Below the pieces are notes generated by a model. The model saw only the letters and a list, made by a program, of their open reading frames with translations, searched no databases and was not told the DNA's origin. From Hymenobacter lucidus (GTDB taxonomy: Bacteria; Bacteroidota; Bacteroidia; Cytophagales; Hymenobacteraceae), in NCBI RefSeq assembly GCF_020447265.1, contig NZ_JAJADR010000013.1, positions 1-64,000 on the forward strand: a stretch of 64,000 nt of DNA, written 5' to 3'. Numbering within the stretch: position 1 is the first letter of the stretch; every line of letters begins with the position of its first letter. Positions 1 through 7,747 of this stretch are shown piece after piece. The translations under genes and the position numbers were made by a program.

Positions 1-103
1 CTGAAGCAGCAACAGGAAGCTCATCCATTCCATAGAGGGAATTCGCGTCCAGAACGGGACGAGCCGTTCTCGCCGTAAAGTCACGTTTAGCAGGAGTGCT
101 CAT
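1..103 (-). CDS. Partial CDS downstream of ParA, possible ParB-like partner
   Basis: A minus-strand reading frame starts with ATG at 103-101 and overlaps the ParA stop in an ATGA arrangement, so the two genes are translationally coupled. Only 34 residues are visible before the window edge, beginning MSTPAKRDFTARTARPVLDA. They are basic and show no recognisable motif. Position directly after parA is where a ParB or other centromere-binding adaptor normally sits, and that is the only basis for the suggested role. The frame is open through base 1. Confidence 0.6.
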   Translation of the reverse strand, partial: MSTPAKRDFTARTARPVLDANSLYGMDELPVAAS

Positions 104-864
104 AGTCGGGCTAAGATTTCGTCAGTGAGGGAAATGTAGTCAAGGGCACCATTACTATCGGGGGCATAAAGCAAAATAGGCTCCTGCATCGCTTGAGCCT
201 CTCCGAGCTTGGTATTTTGCCGGATGCTTACCTCCATAACCAAGGGCGCCAGTTGCTCATCCTGGTTGATCAGTTCTACATACTGATGATGCATGGCGGC
301 ACGATAGGTAGGAGAGTATTTTGTGAAAAATATACCCCCAACCTTCAGTTTCTGGTTGTAATGCTTCCGTACACGCACACATGCCTGCAGCAGGGAGGTT
401 AACCCATTGTAGCCAAAATACTCGGGTTGCATTGGCACAAAGACGGCATCGGCGGCAATGAGGGCAGAGTAGGTAATCCCACCTAGTGAGGGGGGCGTAT
501 CGATCAAGCAGTAATCGAACTGGTCTTCTACTGTCTCTAGGGCTTCGCGTAGCACGAACTCCAGGCCTGAGCTGCCGGCCATCAGCTTCTCTACCATTTG
601 AAGCCGGGCAGAAGCGGCCACTAAGTGGATCCTCTCCCCTACTGCTTCCATAAGCTCTGCAATCGGGACTTTGCCGTCGCTTTCCAGCAACTCTCCCAGA
701 TGCCTTGAGCCTTTGCGGTCAAAAGACATGGAGAGGTTGGTTTGTGAGTCACTATCAATTAGCAACACACGTGCTCCTCTGTGAGCTAATACATGTCCTA
801 CATTTAAAGTGGATGTCGTCTTGCCTACTCCCCCTTTGTGGTTGGCAAAGCATATTGTCTTCAT
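100..864 (-). CDS. parA: ParA family partition ATPase
   Basis: A 254-residue deviant-Walker ATPase that would move plasmid or chromosome copies apart with a ParB-type partner. The deviant Walker A, KGGVGKTT, is at residues 10-17. The Walker A' region IDSDSQTNLS is near 36-45 and Walker B, CLIDTPPS, near 119-126. Length fits the small ParA class, which lacks an N-terminal HTH and so usually does not autoregulate directly. The next gene overlaps its stop codon. The 400 bases upstream hold inverted and direct repeats that could be the centromere. The family call is firm; the parA symbol is by family, not by orthology. Confidence 0.93.
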   Translation of the reverse strand: MKTICFANHKGGVGKTTSTLNVGHVLAHRGARVLLIDSDSQTNLSMSFDRKGSRHLGELLESDGKVPIAELMEAVGERIHLVAASARLQMVEKLMAGSSGLEFVLREALETVEDQFDYCLIDTPPSLGGITYSALIAADAVFVPMQPEYFGYNGLTSLLQACVRVRKHYNQKLKVGGIFFTKYSPTYRAAMHHQYVELINQDEQLAPLVMEVSIRQNTKLGEAQAMQEPILLYAPDSNGALDYISLTDEILARL

Positions 865-939
865 AGAGACTAATGGTCAAGTTTGGCCCAATACTACACT
901 TTTAAACCTATACATATAAAGTACGCATAGTATTTTGTG

Positions 940-997
940 CACATATTACATGCAATGTATGTATTGTATACTATAAACACATTGCATGTAATATGTG
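940..997. repeat. 18-bp perfect inverted repeat upstream of parA
   Basis: CACATATTACATGCAATG at 940-957 is matched exactly by its reverse complement at 980-997, with a 22-base spacer rich in TATG steps. It lies 76 bases upstream of the parA start in an AT-rich region. Possible roles are a ParB-binding centromere, an operator for the par operon or part of a replication origin. Nothing in the sequence separates these. Confidence 0.75.
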
Positions 998-1151
998 GTA
1001 TCCATTACATGAATACGCTAGAGTTTCTGTCGCTGAGCGAATATTATAGATTCATCGTACGGGATGGAGAGTTACTATATGCAACACATACATAGCATTT
1101 GCGAGATTTTTGTATGTATTGTGTGTATTAAATACAATGTATGTATTGTAT
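953..1151. repeat. Direct repeats CAATGTATGTATTGTAT in the 865-1278 intergenic region
   Basis: The 17-mer CAATGTATGTATTGTAT occurs exactly at 953-969 and 1135-1151. A shorter relative, TGTATGTATTG, starts at 1111. The first copy partly overlaps the left arm of the inverted repeat at 940-997. Iteron-like or centromere-like arrays near parA commonly look like this. The rest of the 414-base gap holds no convincing gene; short frames in it are low-complexity translations of these repeats. Confidence 0.6.
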
Positions 1152-1278
1152 GTAATAAATACTGATTATATAGTGAAGGGCTCACTATGGCAGGAACAGA
1201 AAACCCCGCTAAAGAATTTTGGTCAGCATCAGCCGGGAGAAGTAAGTACCTTATCTTGCTAGCGCTAGCCTCTCCGTT

Positions 1279-2142
1279 ATGTATCACACTACTTCTACCG
1301 ACTCCGACCAACCCGCTTACCTCACCGACCTTGCCCAGCTACCAGCCCTGCTTCAGCAACTCGTCGCTGACTTGGCCGACCCCGCCATTACCTATCTGCT
1401 AGGAGGTCACTATTACGAGCGTACCAATCACCCGCGCACCCGGCACTTTCCGGCGGTGTTTGCCCTGCGGCAGGAAGAAGCGGCCAATGTGGAGGTAGGG
1501 TCCGATTTTGTGGCCTTCGATACCGAGCTGGTGCGCTACCCCGAACGAGGGGAGGCGCATTACCCGGGCCCGTGGGCGGACCGCTTCCGTGCTACCATTC
1601 CTTTCGCTCAACTCTACCAACTCTGCCGCAAGGTGCTCACCCCGGCGGAGCAAACGGCCGAAGAAGTGCGCTATGGTCCGGAGACTATCCTGTACTATAA
1701 TGAGGCGGTGTATAAACGGTACCCCACGCCAGCTGATATCAACCAGGCATACGCGGCAGCCCCTGCTTCGGGGGAACATCCGCTGGTGGCGGTACTGAGC
1801 GCGGTGGAAGCGGGCCTGGCCGACCCAACTAATCACTACCTGATTCATACGACCGCCTTCGAAAGCCCGGACGGACCCGTGCTGCTGGGCCTACTCCACC
1901 TGCAGGCCCGGACGACCCGCGACTTGCTTATCGAGGCGCAAGGCTTTACCTGCTCGGTGCTCTTGAACCCGCGTGATCGGCAGCGGTGGTCGACGGTACG
2001 GGTGAACTTTGCCCAGGTCTGGCAAGTGCTGCGCAGCGATAGCCCCCACGTGGACCTGGAAGAAGTCGAAGAGGCTGGCGGCCTCCTGTACGATGCCCCC
2101 GAGGTCTTGAGTGCCTACGCTCAGCAAGGGCGGCTAGCGTAA
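1279..2142 (+). CDS. Hypothetical protein with two related halves
   Basis: A 287-residue soluble protein with no signal peptide or membrane segment. I do not recognise the family. The two halves look alike. LADPAITYLL, then about 60 residues, then ATIPFAQLYQLCRK in the N-terminal half parallels LADPTNHYLI, then about 60 residues, then VRVNFAQVWQVLRS in the C-terminal half. The gene therefore probably arose by internal duplication. It is followed after 19 bases by another small gene on the same strand, probably co-transcribed. Confidence 0.75.
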   Translation: MYHTTSTDSDQPAYLTDLAQLPALLQQLVADLADPAITYLLGGHYYERTNHPRTRHFPAVFALRQEEAANVEVGSDFVAFDTELVRYPERGEAHYPGPWADRFRATIPFAQLYQLCRKVLTPAEQTAEEVRYGPETILYYNEAVYKRYPTPADINQAYAAAPASGEHPLVAVLSAVEAGLADPTNHYLIHTTAFESPDGPVLLGLLHLQARTTRDLLIEAQGFTCSVLLNPRDRQRWSTVRVNFAQVWQVLRSDSPHVDLEEVEEAGGLLYDAPEVLSAYAQQGRLA

Positions 2143-2161
2143 GTGATTCGCTGACTCCCCG

Positions 2162-2554
2162 ATGGAAGAGCTACTGCATCCGCGTCACCCGCTCGACAAA
2201 TACCACCAAGCCCAGCTGGACCTGCTCGCCACCTTGCCGGAAGCGCAACGTGAGGAGCACGCCCGACTGTTTCGGCTAGGCAATGCGACATACCGCTACC
2301 AGCAGCAGGCGCAGGGCGAGGTGACAGAAGAGGATTTTTACCATTGGCTCGAAGGCTTGCCCGAAAAGATGCGTGTGGCCATGGCGTGCGATGGATTTGA
2401 GGCCAGCAGGAATAGTTGGCCACTACGGCAGCACGCGCTGGAGCGCCGCGACATGGGCCAAGATGCCTTTTTGCAGGCTATCCTCTCACCAGAGGACTGG
2501 GCATATCAACAGCAGTTGGCTCAAGATTCTACTCTAGAGAGCGAGTATCAGTAG
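2162..2554 (+). CDS. Hypothetical small acidic protein
   Basis: A 130-residue, Gln- and Glu-rich, mainly helical soluble protein with no recognised motif and no signal peptide. It begins 19 bases after the preceding gene, so the pair is likely one transcript. GC-rich codon use matches the neighbours, which supports it being coding. The 266 bases that follow, up to the XRE gene, show nothing I can name. Confidence 0.65.
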   Translation: MEELLHPRHPLDKYHQAQLDLLATLPEAQREEHARLFRLGNATYRYQQQAQGEVTEEDFYHWLEGLPEKMRVAMACDGFEASRNSWPLRQHALERRDMGQDAFLQAILSPEDWAYQQQLAQDSTLESEYQ

Positions 2555-2820
2555 AACCTAATACGGAAAGGTATTCAGCGACCAGCGGCCTGTTCTGGGT
2601 GAGCCACTACGACCTGAGGGTAAAAGCTACGTGTTGAGGACCATCTCCTTGCTAACCCGCAACTTCTAGCATGCCGCTAGCTAGTCCTCTGAGCTGAACG
2701 ATCTAATTGGCAGAGATAAACTATGCATTACCTAGGAAACACATATTCTCTTCCCTGATTTGTAAGGAACACCCTTCTACTACCAAAACAGACTAAGGCT
2801 ATCCAGTCAATCAAGCGCAG

Positions 2821-3066
2821 CTAGGGTGTGCCTTCTACTAACAAGTGTTCTAGATCTGTGACGACGACACCTAAGGCTACCTGATAGTAACGACAAAGCA
2901 TCGCCACCGTAAGTAAGGCAACATTTCGCCGGCCAGATTCAAGACGACTGACGTGTATTCCGGTAGCATCATACACCTCTTGCAACGTAAGGTGCCGTTC
3001 CTCCCGAACGGCTTTAAGGCGCCGGGCTAACTCGTGCAAAAAAGGAGACTGTTGCTGTACCGGCAT
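2821..3066 (-). CDS. XRE-family HTH transcriptional regulator
   Basis: A small DNA-binding protein with a Cro/C1-type helix-turn-helix: LARRLKAVREERHLTLQEVY is the first part, and DATGIHVSRLESGRRNV holds the recognition helix with the typical S-R-L-E-S-G-R core. I chose the ATG at 3066 (MPVQQQSPF, 81 residues) over the upstream ATG at 3102. The longer form would start at the edge of a palindromic candidate operator at 3103-3120. It is transcribed away from the gene at 3269 and may repress it, itself, or both. Confidence 0.85.
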   Translation of the reverse strand: MPVQQQSPFLHELARRLKAVREERHLTLQEVYDATGIHVSRLESGRRNVALLTVAMLCRYYQVALGVVVTDLEHLLVEGTP

Positions 3067-3102
3067 GCCGTGACAAAGGCCGGAATTGACAAGACGAAGC
3101 AC

Positions 3103-3144
3103 AAGGACCGAACGGTCCTTATTTCAACACCTTCTGTATATTTG
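3103..3144 (+). promoter_or_regulatory. Palindromic operator plus -7 box, probable XRE target
   Basis: AAGGACCG at 3103-3110, two bases, then CGGTCCTT at 3113-3120 form a perfect 8-2-8 palindrome. Sixteen bases further on, TATATTTG at 3137-3144 matches the Bacteroidota -7 consensus TAnnTTTG. The palindrome thus covers the -33/spacer area of a promoter reading toward the gene at 3269 and sits just upstream of the divergent XRE gene. That is the layout expected of a repressor operator. Confidence 0.6.
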
Positions 3145-3268
3145 CACTTCGTCCGCCATGACTTATTTAGATTGCTTAGGCAATTGCACTTTCAGTGGCT
3201 GAGCATACTCAGTGCAGCACGTCTTCTCCTCGCCTTTGTCTTCCGCTCTTCCTTTCTTCTGCACCCGT

Positions 3269-3703
3269 ATGAGTGATGTACAAATACAGAAAATAAAAGT
3301 GGTTATTGAAGTGGAACTGCGTGAGCGTCCGCCCAGCGCCCTTTCGGTTCCTGATTCAGAAGCAGACGCAGAAGGTCACGGCTATGAACAAGCCTTATTT
3401 GCGATGCTCCAAGCTGATCCTGAGCGCTACGCCGATTTTGTCAAAATCCTCGCCATAACCAGCTTGGAGTCGTATGGGATCCATCACATGATTGCCGGCT
3501 TAGCACAGATAAGCGATACGTATACGGCGGGTATACAAATCTTAAAGAGCTTGGTACCACGGTTTTCCTCTCAGGCGCAAGTGTATTTGCACCAAGCAAT
3601 CGAGGAAGGTTGGATTATGGATGGTACAGATAGCATCTATAACCGAGTGAAGGCGGAACCGATCAGTTTGAGCGTGGAATACCCGGTACAGCCCTCTCAG
3701 TAA
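3269..3703 (+). CDS. Hypothetical protein divergent from the XRE regulator
   Basis: A 144-residue protein starting MSDVQIQKIKVVIEVEL. An upstream in-frame ATG at 3212 is possible but adds a segment unlike the rest. No signal peptide, membrane helix or known motif is visible. The middle (ALFAMLQADPERYADFVKIL onward) is predicted helical. A divergent regulator and a promoter with a palindrome precede it, so it is probably regulated by that XRE protein. Confidence 0.65.
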   Translation: MSDVQIQKIKVVIEVELRERPPSALSVPDSEADAEGHGYEQALFAMLQADPERYADFVKILAITSLESYGIHHMIAGLAQISDTYTAGIQILKSLVPRFSSQAQVYLHQAIEEGWIMDGTDSIYNRVKAEPISLSVEYPVQPSQ

Positions 3704-4052
3704 TTACGTATTGTTGGCTCCACTCAACCGACGTATACTCCAACACCGCTTCCTGCGGCAGGAGTATGGCTAGATGTTCTTAGTGCCTAGGTGCTCGGCC
3801 TGTTAGTCACTTCAGTGAGCAGATGCTTCCTGAATGATAGGGGGCCATAACTCTTTAAACGGTATATGCTGATTAACCGGAAGGGAGTTTTCACTTAGAA
3901 GGAAGTCATGACTCAACCCAGGTTTCGCTACATGCACCTAAAAGAGCCTCGTGGCTAAGTGAATTGTCAAGGGATAATGGACAGCTATGATTTCATCCGA
4001 TTCTCTCCTAGTCTCTTTTTCCTCACGCTAATGTGAATCAACACTACATTGT
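3704..4052. other. Intergenic gap, no feature recognised
   Basis: The 349 bases between the hypothetical gene and the first recombinase contain no open frame of note, no strong inverted repeat and no clear promoter box. A recombination or attachment site next to the recombinase is possible, but I cannot point to one. Confidence 0.4.
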
Positions 4053-5051
4053 ATGAAATACAAATCATCTACCACTTGGCCACCTATTATGAGCCAGTGG
4101 CCGCTCTGTTCTGCTGATGAATCCGATTCACTGGACGCACTTTTGGATGAGGCGCGTGTGTTTATAGCTCGTGGAATGCTGGGGGCAGAAAGTACACAAT
4201 GTGCCTATGCAGGTGACTGGAAACGCTTTGCCTCTTGGTGTGAAGACCATGGCGTACCTTCTCTACCTGCTGAAGCTCGTACCGTATGCTTTTTTTTAAC
4301 GTACCTAGCGCAAAACAAGAAAGTTGCTACCATTCAACGCTGTCTGGCAGCCATAAATAAAACACATGAGGTAGCAGAATTACCAAATCCTGCGCTTGAT
4401 AAGTCAGTCAAGCATACCCTAAGAGGAATTAAGCGAAAACTTGGAGTGCTTCAAAAATTAGCTCCAGCTTTTACAATTAACTATTTCAAAGAATGTATCC
4501 TAGCTATTGATTTGTCAAAGCCAAATGGTTTGCGAGACCGCGCCTTGCTACTACTCGGGCTAGCGGGTGCTTTTCGCCGGAGCGAAATTGCCAACATAAA
4601 TATTCAGGACTTAGAATGGCATGAGGAATATTTGATTATCAATATACCTCATAGCAAGACCAACCAATGTGGTGATGTCGAACAAAAGGTAATCTTTTTT
4701 TCATCAAACCCACTCGTTTGTCCAATGAAAGCTTTACAAGCGTGGCTAGAATTTCTACAGACGAACAAATATGCCAGTGGTCCTTTGTTTGTATCCTTTC
4801 ACAGAGGTAATAGAATTAGCAGGCGGCGGCTGACTCCGTATCGTTTGAATTTAATGGTCAAAGAAAGATTAGGCTCAAAATTTTCAGCCCACTCACTACG
4901 TGTATCATTTATTACTAATGCAAAACTCAGAGGAGCGAGCGATGATGCTGTAATGAATCAAAGTAAGCATAGAACAAAGGCGATGATTGGTCATTATACT
5001 AGAAGTGATAAATCACACCGATATAACTATACCGCGGGCCTTGGACTCTAG
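4053..5051 (+). CDS. Tyrosine recombinase / site-specific integrase
   Basis: A 332-residue phage-integrase-type recombinase. The N-terminal SAM-like core-binding domain covers roughly residues 25-125 and the catalytic domain 145-332. Catalytic residues are visible: Arg in GAFRRSEI, Lys in SKTNQ, H-x-x-R in SAHSLRVSF, the second His region SKHRTKAMI and the Tyr nucleophile in GHYTRSD. It is a clear paralogue of the recombinase at 39543 but is encoded in markedly more AT-rich codons, suggesting separate arrival. An internal ATG (MSQWPL) could be the true start. Confidence 0.92.
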   Translation: MKYKSSTTWPPIMSQWPLCSADESDSLDALLDEARVFIARGMLGAESTQCAYAGDWKRFASWCEDHGVPSLPAEARTVCFFLTYLAQNKKVATIQRCLAAINKTHEVAELPNPALDKSVKHTLRGIKRKLGVLQKLAPAFTINYFKECILAIDLSKPNGLRDRALLLLGLAGAFRRSEIANINIQDLEWHEEYLIINIPHSKTNQCGDVEQKVIFFSSNPLVCPMKALQAWLEFLQTNKYASGPLFVSFHRGNRISRRRLTPYRLNLMVKERLGSKFSAHSLRVSFITNAKLRGASDDAVMNQSKHRTKAMIGHYTRSDKSHRYNYTAGLGL

Positions 5052-5820
5052 AAAAAGGATACGACTCCCATACACTTAAGGGGAGCTTTAGAATATGAGC
5101 TTTAAAAAATCAAAGTTCGGTGTTTATTAAGTACAAAAACAGCAAGGGCACTAAGGTGTGACTAATAGGTTCGATAAATTAAATTTAAAAACCTAAGATA
5201 TGTTTAGTTATAATAATATATTTTAAATTGCAATAGCTGCACTATTTGCATTTTATTATTAAGCATATTTCTTTTCAATGGGCTGGTGGGAATATCCTAT
5301 TTTTGAAATAGCTTCTACAATCTAACGCAATTAATATTAATTGCGTTACAAAATCTTAAAATATATAACACTTTGACGGTCACTACGACTGCGTACAATG
5401 TAATTATCCCAAGTTATATCTGTTTACACGCAATATTAAGGTCATTTGTATACAACTAAATCTTGATTAATCATTTCGAAGAAATACAGAGATATTTTTC
5501 GTAAATACAAAGTATAGAATGATAAAAATAGTGACTTTATATGGTTGTCTCTAAGTATTTTACATAGGTATTGCTATTAAATATTAAATGGATATGAGCT
5601 TAATATATACCTCCATTTGCTGAGTTAATACATATAATTTCTGTGCATCTGTTTATAGTATCAGAATTTAATAGCAAAAGCGCATCAATACAAAGTTTTG
5701 CACCATCTGTCGCGGTATTGCGCAGATGACACCAAACCCATGAGCCTTTGTTAGCCCCCTGCCATGATCGTTCGGATAGTTGCCTGCTTCGGTTACTTCA
5801 AGAAATGAATACCGGTGCTC
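5052..5820. other. AT-rich non-coding stretch after the integrase
   Basis: About 770 bases of much lower GC than most of the window, with no credible open frame on either strand. It holds a perfect 26-base palindrome at 5323-5348 (listed separately) and many short AT runs. With the AT-rich integrase before it, it probably represents foreign DNA or the edge of an integrated element. Confidence 0.5.
5323..5348. repeat. Perfect 26-bp spacerless palindrome
   Basis: TAACGCAATTAAT is immediately followed by its exact reverse complement, with no loop. The lack of a loop and of a flanking T-run argues against an intrinsic terminator. It suits a dimeric protein-binding site or a recombination-related site. 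It lies 270 bases downstream of the integrase stop. Confidence 0.65.
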
Positions 5821-7158
5821 TTATAGCGTCGATGAGCTTTTTTGAGCAAGATCGTTGAAGAGCTGCAGGCGATGCGTTTTCGCAATTGCTTGTTGCTGCT
5901 TGTTGGGTACTTCCGCTTCGGCCGCAAAGGTGGGCCAGCTTGCTACCGCGTCGACCACCTGCTGGATTATCTCCCGGGGCTTTTTCACCAGCACGTTCCT
6001 GGCCAGTTCCAGGAAATCTTCCTCTGTAAAATCATCGACCTTACCCGCCAGCGACATCTGATGATGGCTGGACCACTCGCCCGTGGGGTTATAGGAATAG
6101 GTTACGTCATACGCCGGAGACAAACTCCACTTACCCGCTGGATTCATCAGGAAGGAGATGTTCTTGGTATGGTCGTCCTGGTTGCGCGCTACCACGTTGA
6201 ACACCATGCGCCGGTAGAGCTCCTCCACGGCCGGGTGCGGCAACTGGAGCTTGCGCAAGACTTGAAAGGCCTGCTCGTAGGTATAGAGCCCGGGTTTGTT
6301 GTAATCAAAGTGCGCCAGCCCGCAGAGCGTTTGCATGTGCAACCGCTGGCTGCCATCCACCCGGTCGAACCGCCTGGTCATAAAGTGCGCCCGGCCATTT
6401 TCTTCCAATAGCTGGCATTGGGTCATCTGCAGGCCCGCCTGCCGGGCCATCAGGTAGTACGCATACTCGATGCGACCGTACCCGGCCGGGTCGCCTAAAC
6501 TGGCATTGGTCACCCCGTCGAGCTTGAGCAGCCAGTGCTCGAAGCCCGCAGGGGCATCAACCTGCCCGGAGCGGACCTCCTTGGTGACGGAATTATAGGC
6601 AATCACGGCCTTGGCACGGGCGCCGCCGGCAGAAGTGCCTACGCTGATGATTTCGGCCAAGCCCTCAGCGGCGTTAGTGGCCAGCGACGTGTGCAGGCTT
6701 TCCCGATTGGTCAGCACCTGCCGGGCAAATTTCACCAGTTCGCCCACCTCCAACAAGGCTCCTTTTTCCAGCGCGGGCTGCGAGGCCGGTTCATAGACCA
6801 GCGCACCCATGCCCCGGTGGCCGAGGTAGCACAAATGCTCCACAGGCGTAAAAGATGCCGCGTCCCGTCCCTTGGAGGCCAGCCAGGCGTCGATCAGCTG
6901 GCGCCCGTACCGGTCGGGCAGGCTGTCGGCCAGCAGACCGGGCAGGCCGTGATAGGTGTCGCGGTTAAGCGTGGCAAAGTCAAAGCGGCGCGACCTACGC
7001 CCTACGGGCAACGGCATGATAATCGGCGCCAGCTCCAGTCCCGTGCGAACAAAGGAAGGCTCGTATTCGAAGATCCCCAGGCGCCTTTTCTCATCCCACA
7101 GCACAGCGCCGACGGGCTGGTTCCAGATAGAAACCGTGGCCGTTTTCAGGATGCTCAT
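5821..7158 (-). CDS. hipA: Type II toxin HipA, serine/threonine kinase
   Basis: A 445-residue HipA-family kinase toxin. In characterised members it phosphorylates a tRNA synthetase or similar target and causes dormancy. The N-terminal HipA subdomain is at about 5-105. A glycine-rich ATP loop, GTSAGGARAK, is at 174-183. The catalytic loop NQDDHTKN is at 326-333 and the metal-binding AYDVT motif at 349-353. All key residues are present, so it should be active. Its start overlaps the stop of hipB by four bases, giving the classical antitoxin-first operon. Confidence 0.93.
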   Translation of the reverse strand: MSILKTATVSIWNQPVGAVLWDEKRRLGIFEYEPSFVRTGLELAPIIMPLPVGRRSRRFDFATLNRDTYHGLPGLLADSLPDRYGRQLIDAWLASKGRDAASFTPVEHLCYLGHRGMGALVYEPASQPALEKGALLEVGELVKFARQVLTNRESLHTSLATNAAEGLAEIISVGTSAGGARAKAVIAYNSVTKEVRSGQVDAPAGFEHWLLKLDGVTNASLGDPAGYGRIEYAYYLMARQAGLQMTQCQLLEENGRAHFMTRRFDRVDGSQRLHMQTLCGLAHFDYNKPGLYTYEQAFQVLRKLQLPHPAVEELYRRMVFNVVARNQDDHTKNISFLMNPAGKWSLSPAYDVTYSYNPTGEWSSHHQMSLAGKVDDFTEEDFLELARNVLVKKPREIIQQVVDAVASWPTFAAEAEVPNKQQQAIAKTHRLQLFNDLAQKSSSTL

Positions 7159-7502
7159 ACGTCAATCGTTGATGCGTTTTCGTCCCGGCGGCTAGCTCGC
7201 TGCCGCTGCTGGCGTGCCAGGCGTGCCGCTTGCAAGGGGCTAATGGTGGCCGACTCTTCCAGCACTTCCAGTACATCAAGCCGCCCCAACGCGCGCAGCA
7301 GCTGCACCAACGTCAATAGGGAAGCCGGCCGGCCGTTTTCGACCTGGCTGATGGTGCGCCGGCTCAAGCCCGTTTGTAGAGCCAACTCCTGCTGCGAAAT
7401 ATCCTGATTCAGGCGAATGAGCTGCAGGTTGTGGCCAATTTCTTTTACCGCGGCTACGTCTGACAAAGCGTACCAGTCCATAATGACACTTTTACGTGGC
7501 AT
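7155..7502 (-). CDS. hipB: HipB-type XRE antitoxin
   Basis: A 115-residue XRE protein. The HTH spans about residues 26-78 (LQLIRLNQDISQQELALQTG, then LSRRTISQVENGRPA). The basic C-terminal tail after about residue 90 (Arg and Gln rich) would be the unstructured segment seen in HipB proteins. It neutralises HipA and represses the operon. An internal ATG (MDWYAL) is an alternative start. A promoter with overlapping repeats lies directly upstream. Confidence 0.9.
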   Translation of the reverse strand: MPRKSVIMDWYALSDVAAVKEIGHNLQLIRLNQDISQQELALQTGLSRRTISQVENGRPASLLTLVQLLRALGRLDVLEVLEESATISPLQAARLARQQRQRASRRDENASTIDV

Positions 7503-7531
7503 TAACTGCCATTATACCTGTTAATGCTACG

Positions 7532-7632
7532 CAAAGGTATCATTAATGTAGGCAATAGCCAAATGATTAGAGGTGTATTAATGATACGTATGTATCACAT
7601 TAAATGGCTATTTGCCACTTAATGATACGTAT
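7532..7632 (-). promoter_or_regulatory. hipBA promoter and candidate HipB operators
   Basis: On the minus strand TACCTTTG (7539-7532) is a perfect -7 box and TTTG (7563-7560) a -33 box, with a 20-base spacer. The -7 lies 30 bases before the hipB ATG. TTAATGATACGTAT occurs at 7578-7591 and again at 7619-7632. Its core in inverse orientation, GTATCATTAA, overlaps the -7 box at 7537-7546. GGCAATAGCC (7551-7560) faces GGCTATTTGCC (7607-7617). These repeats fit HipB autorepression. The remaining bases to 7747 show nothing else. Confidence 0.65.
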
Positions 7633-7747
7633 AGAACACATTATAAGCACTGCTACTAGTGCCTCGACGAGGAGAACCCTGTTGTGAAGAGGATAGGAAC
7701 TGAGGGTACATGCCAAGCTGCTTCACTAAGCTAGAATTTGTACGGCA

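Noticed and set aside
1075..1402. Short frames across the parA-upstream repeats
   Set aside because: They translate low-complexity repeat DNA and overlap the start of the gene at 1279; no conserved motif.
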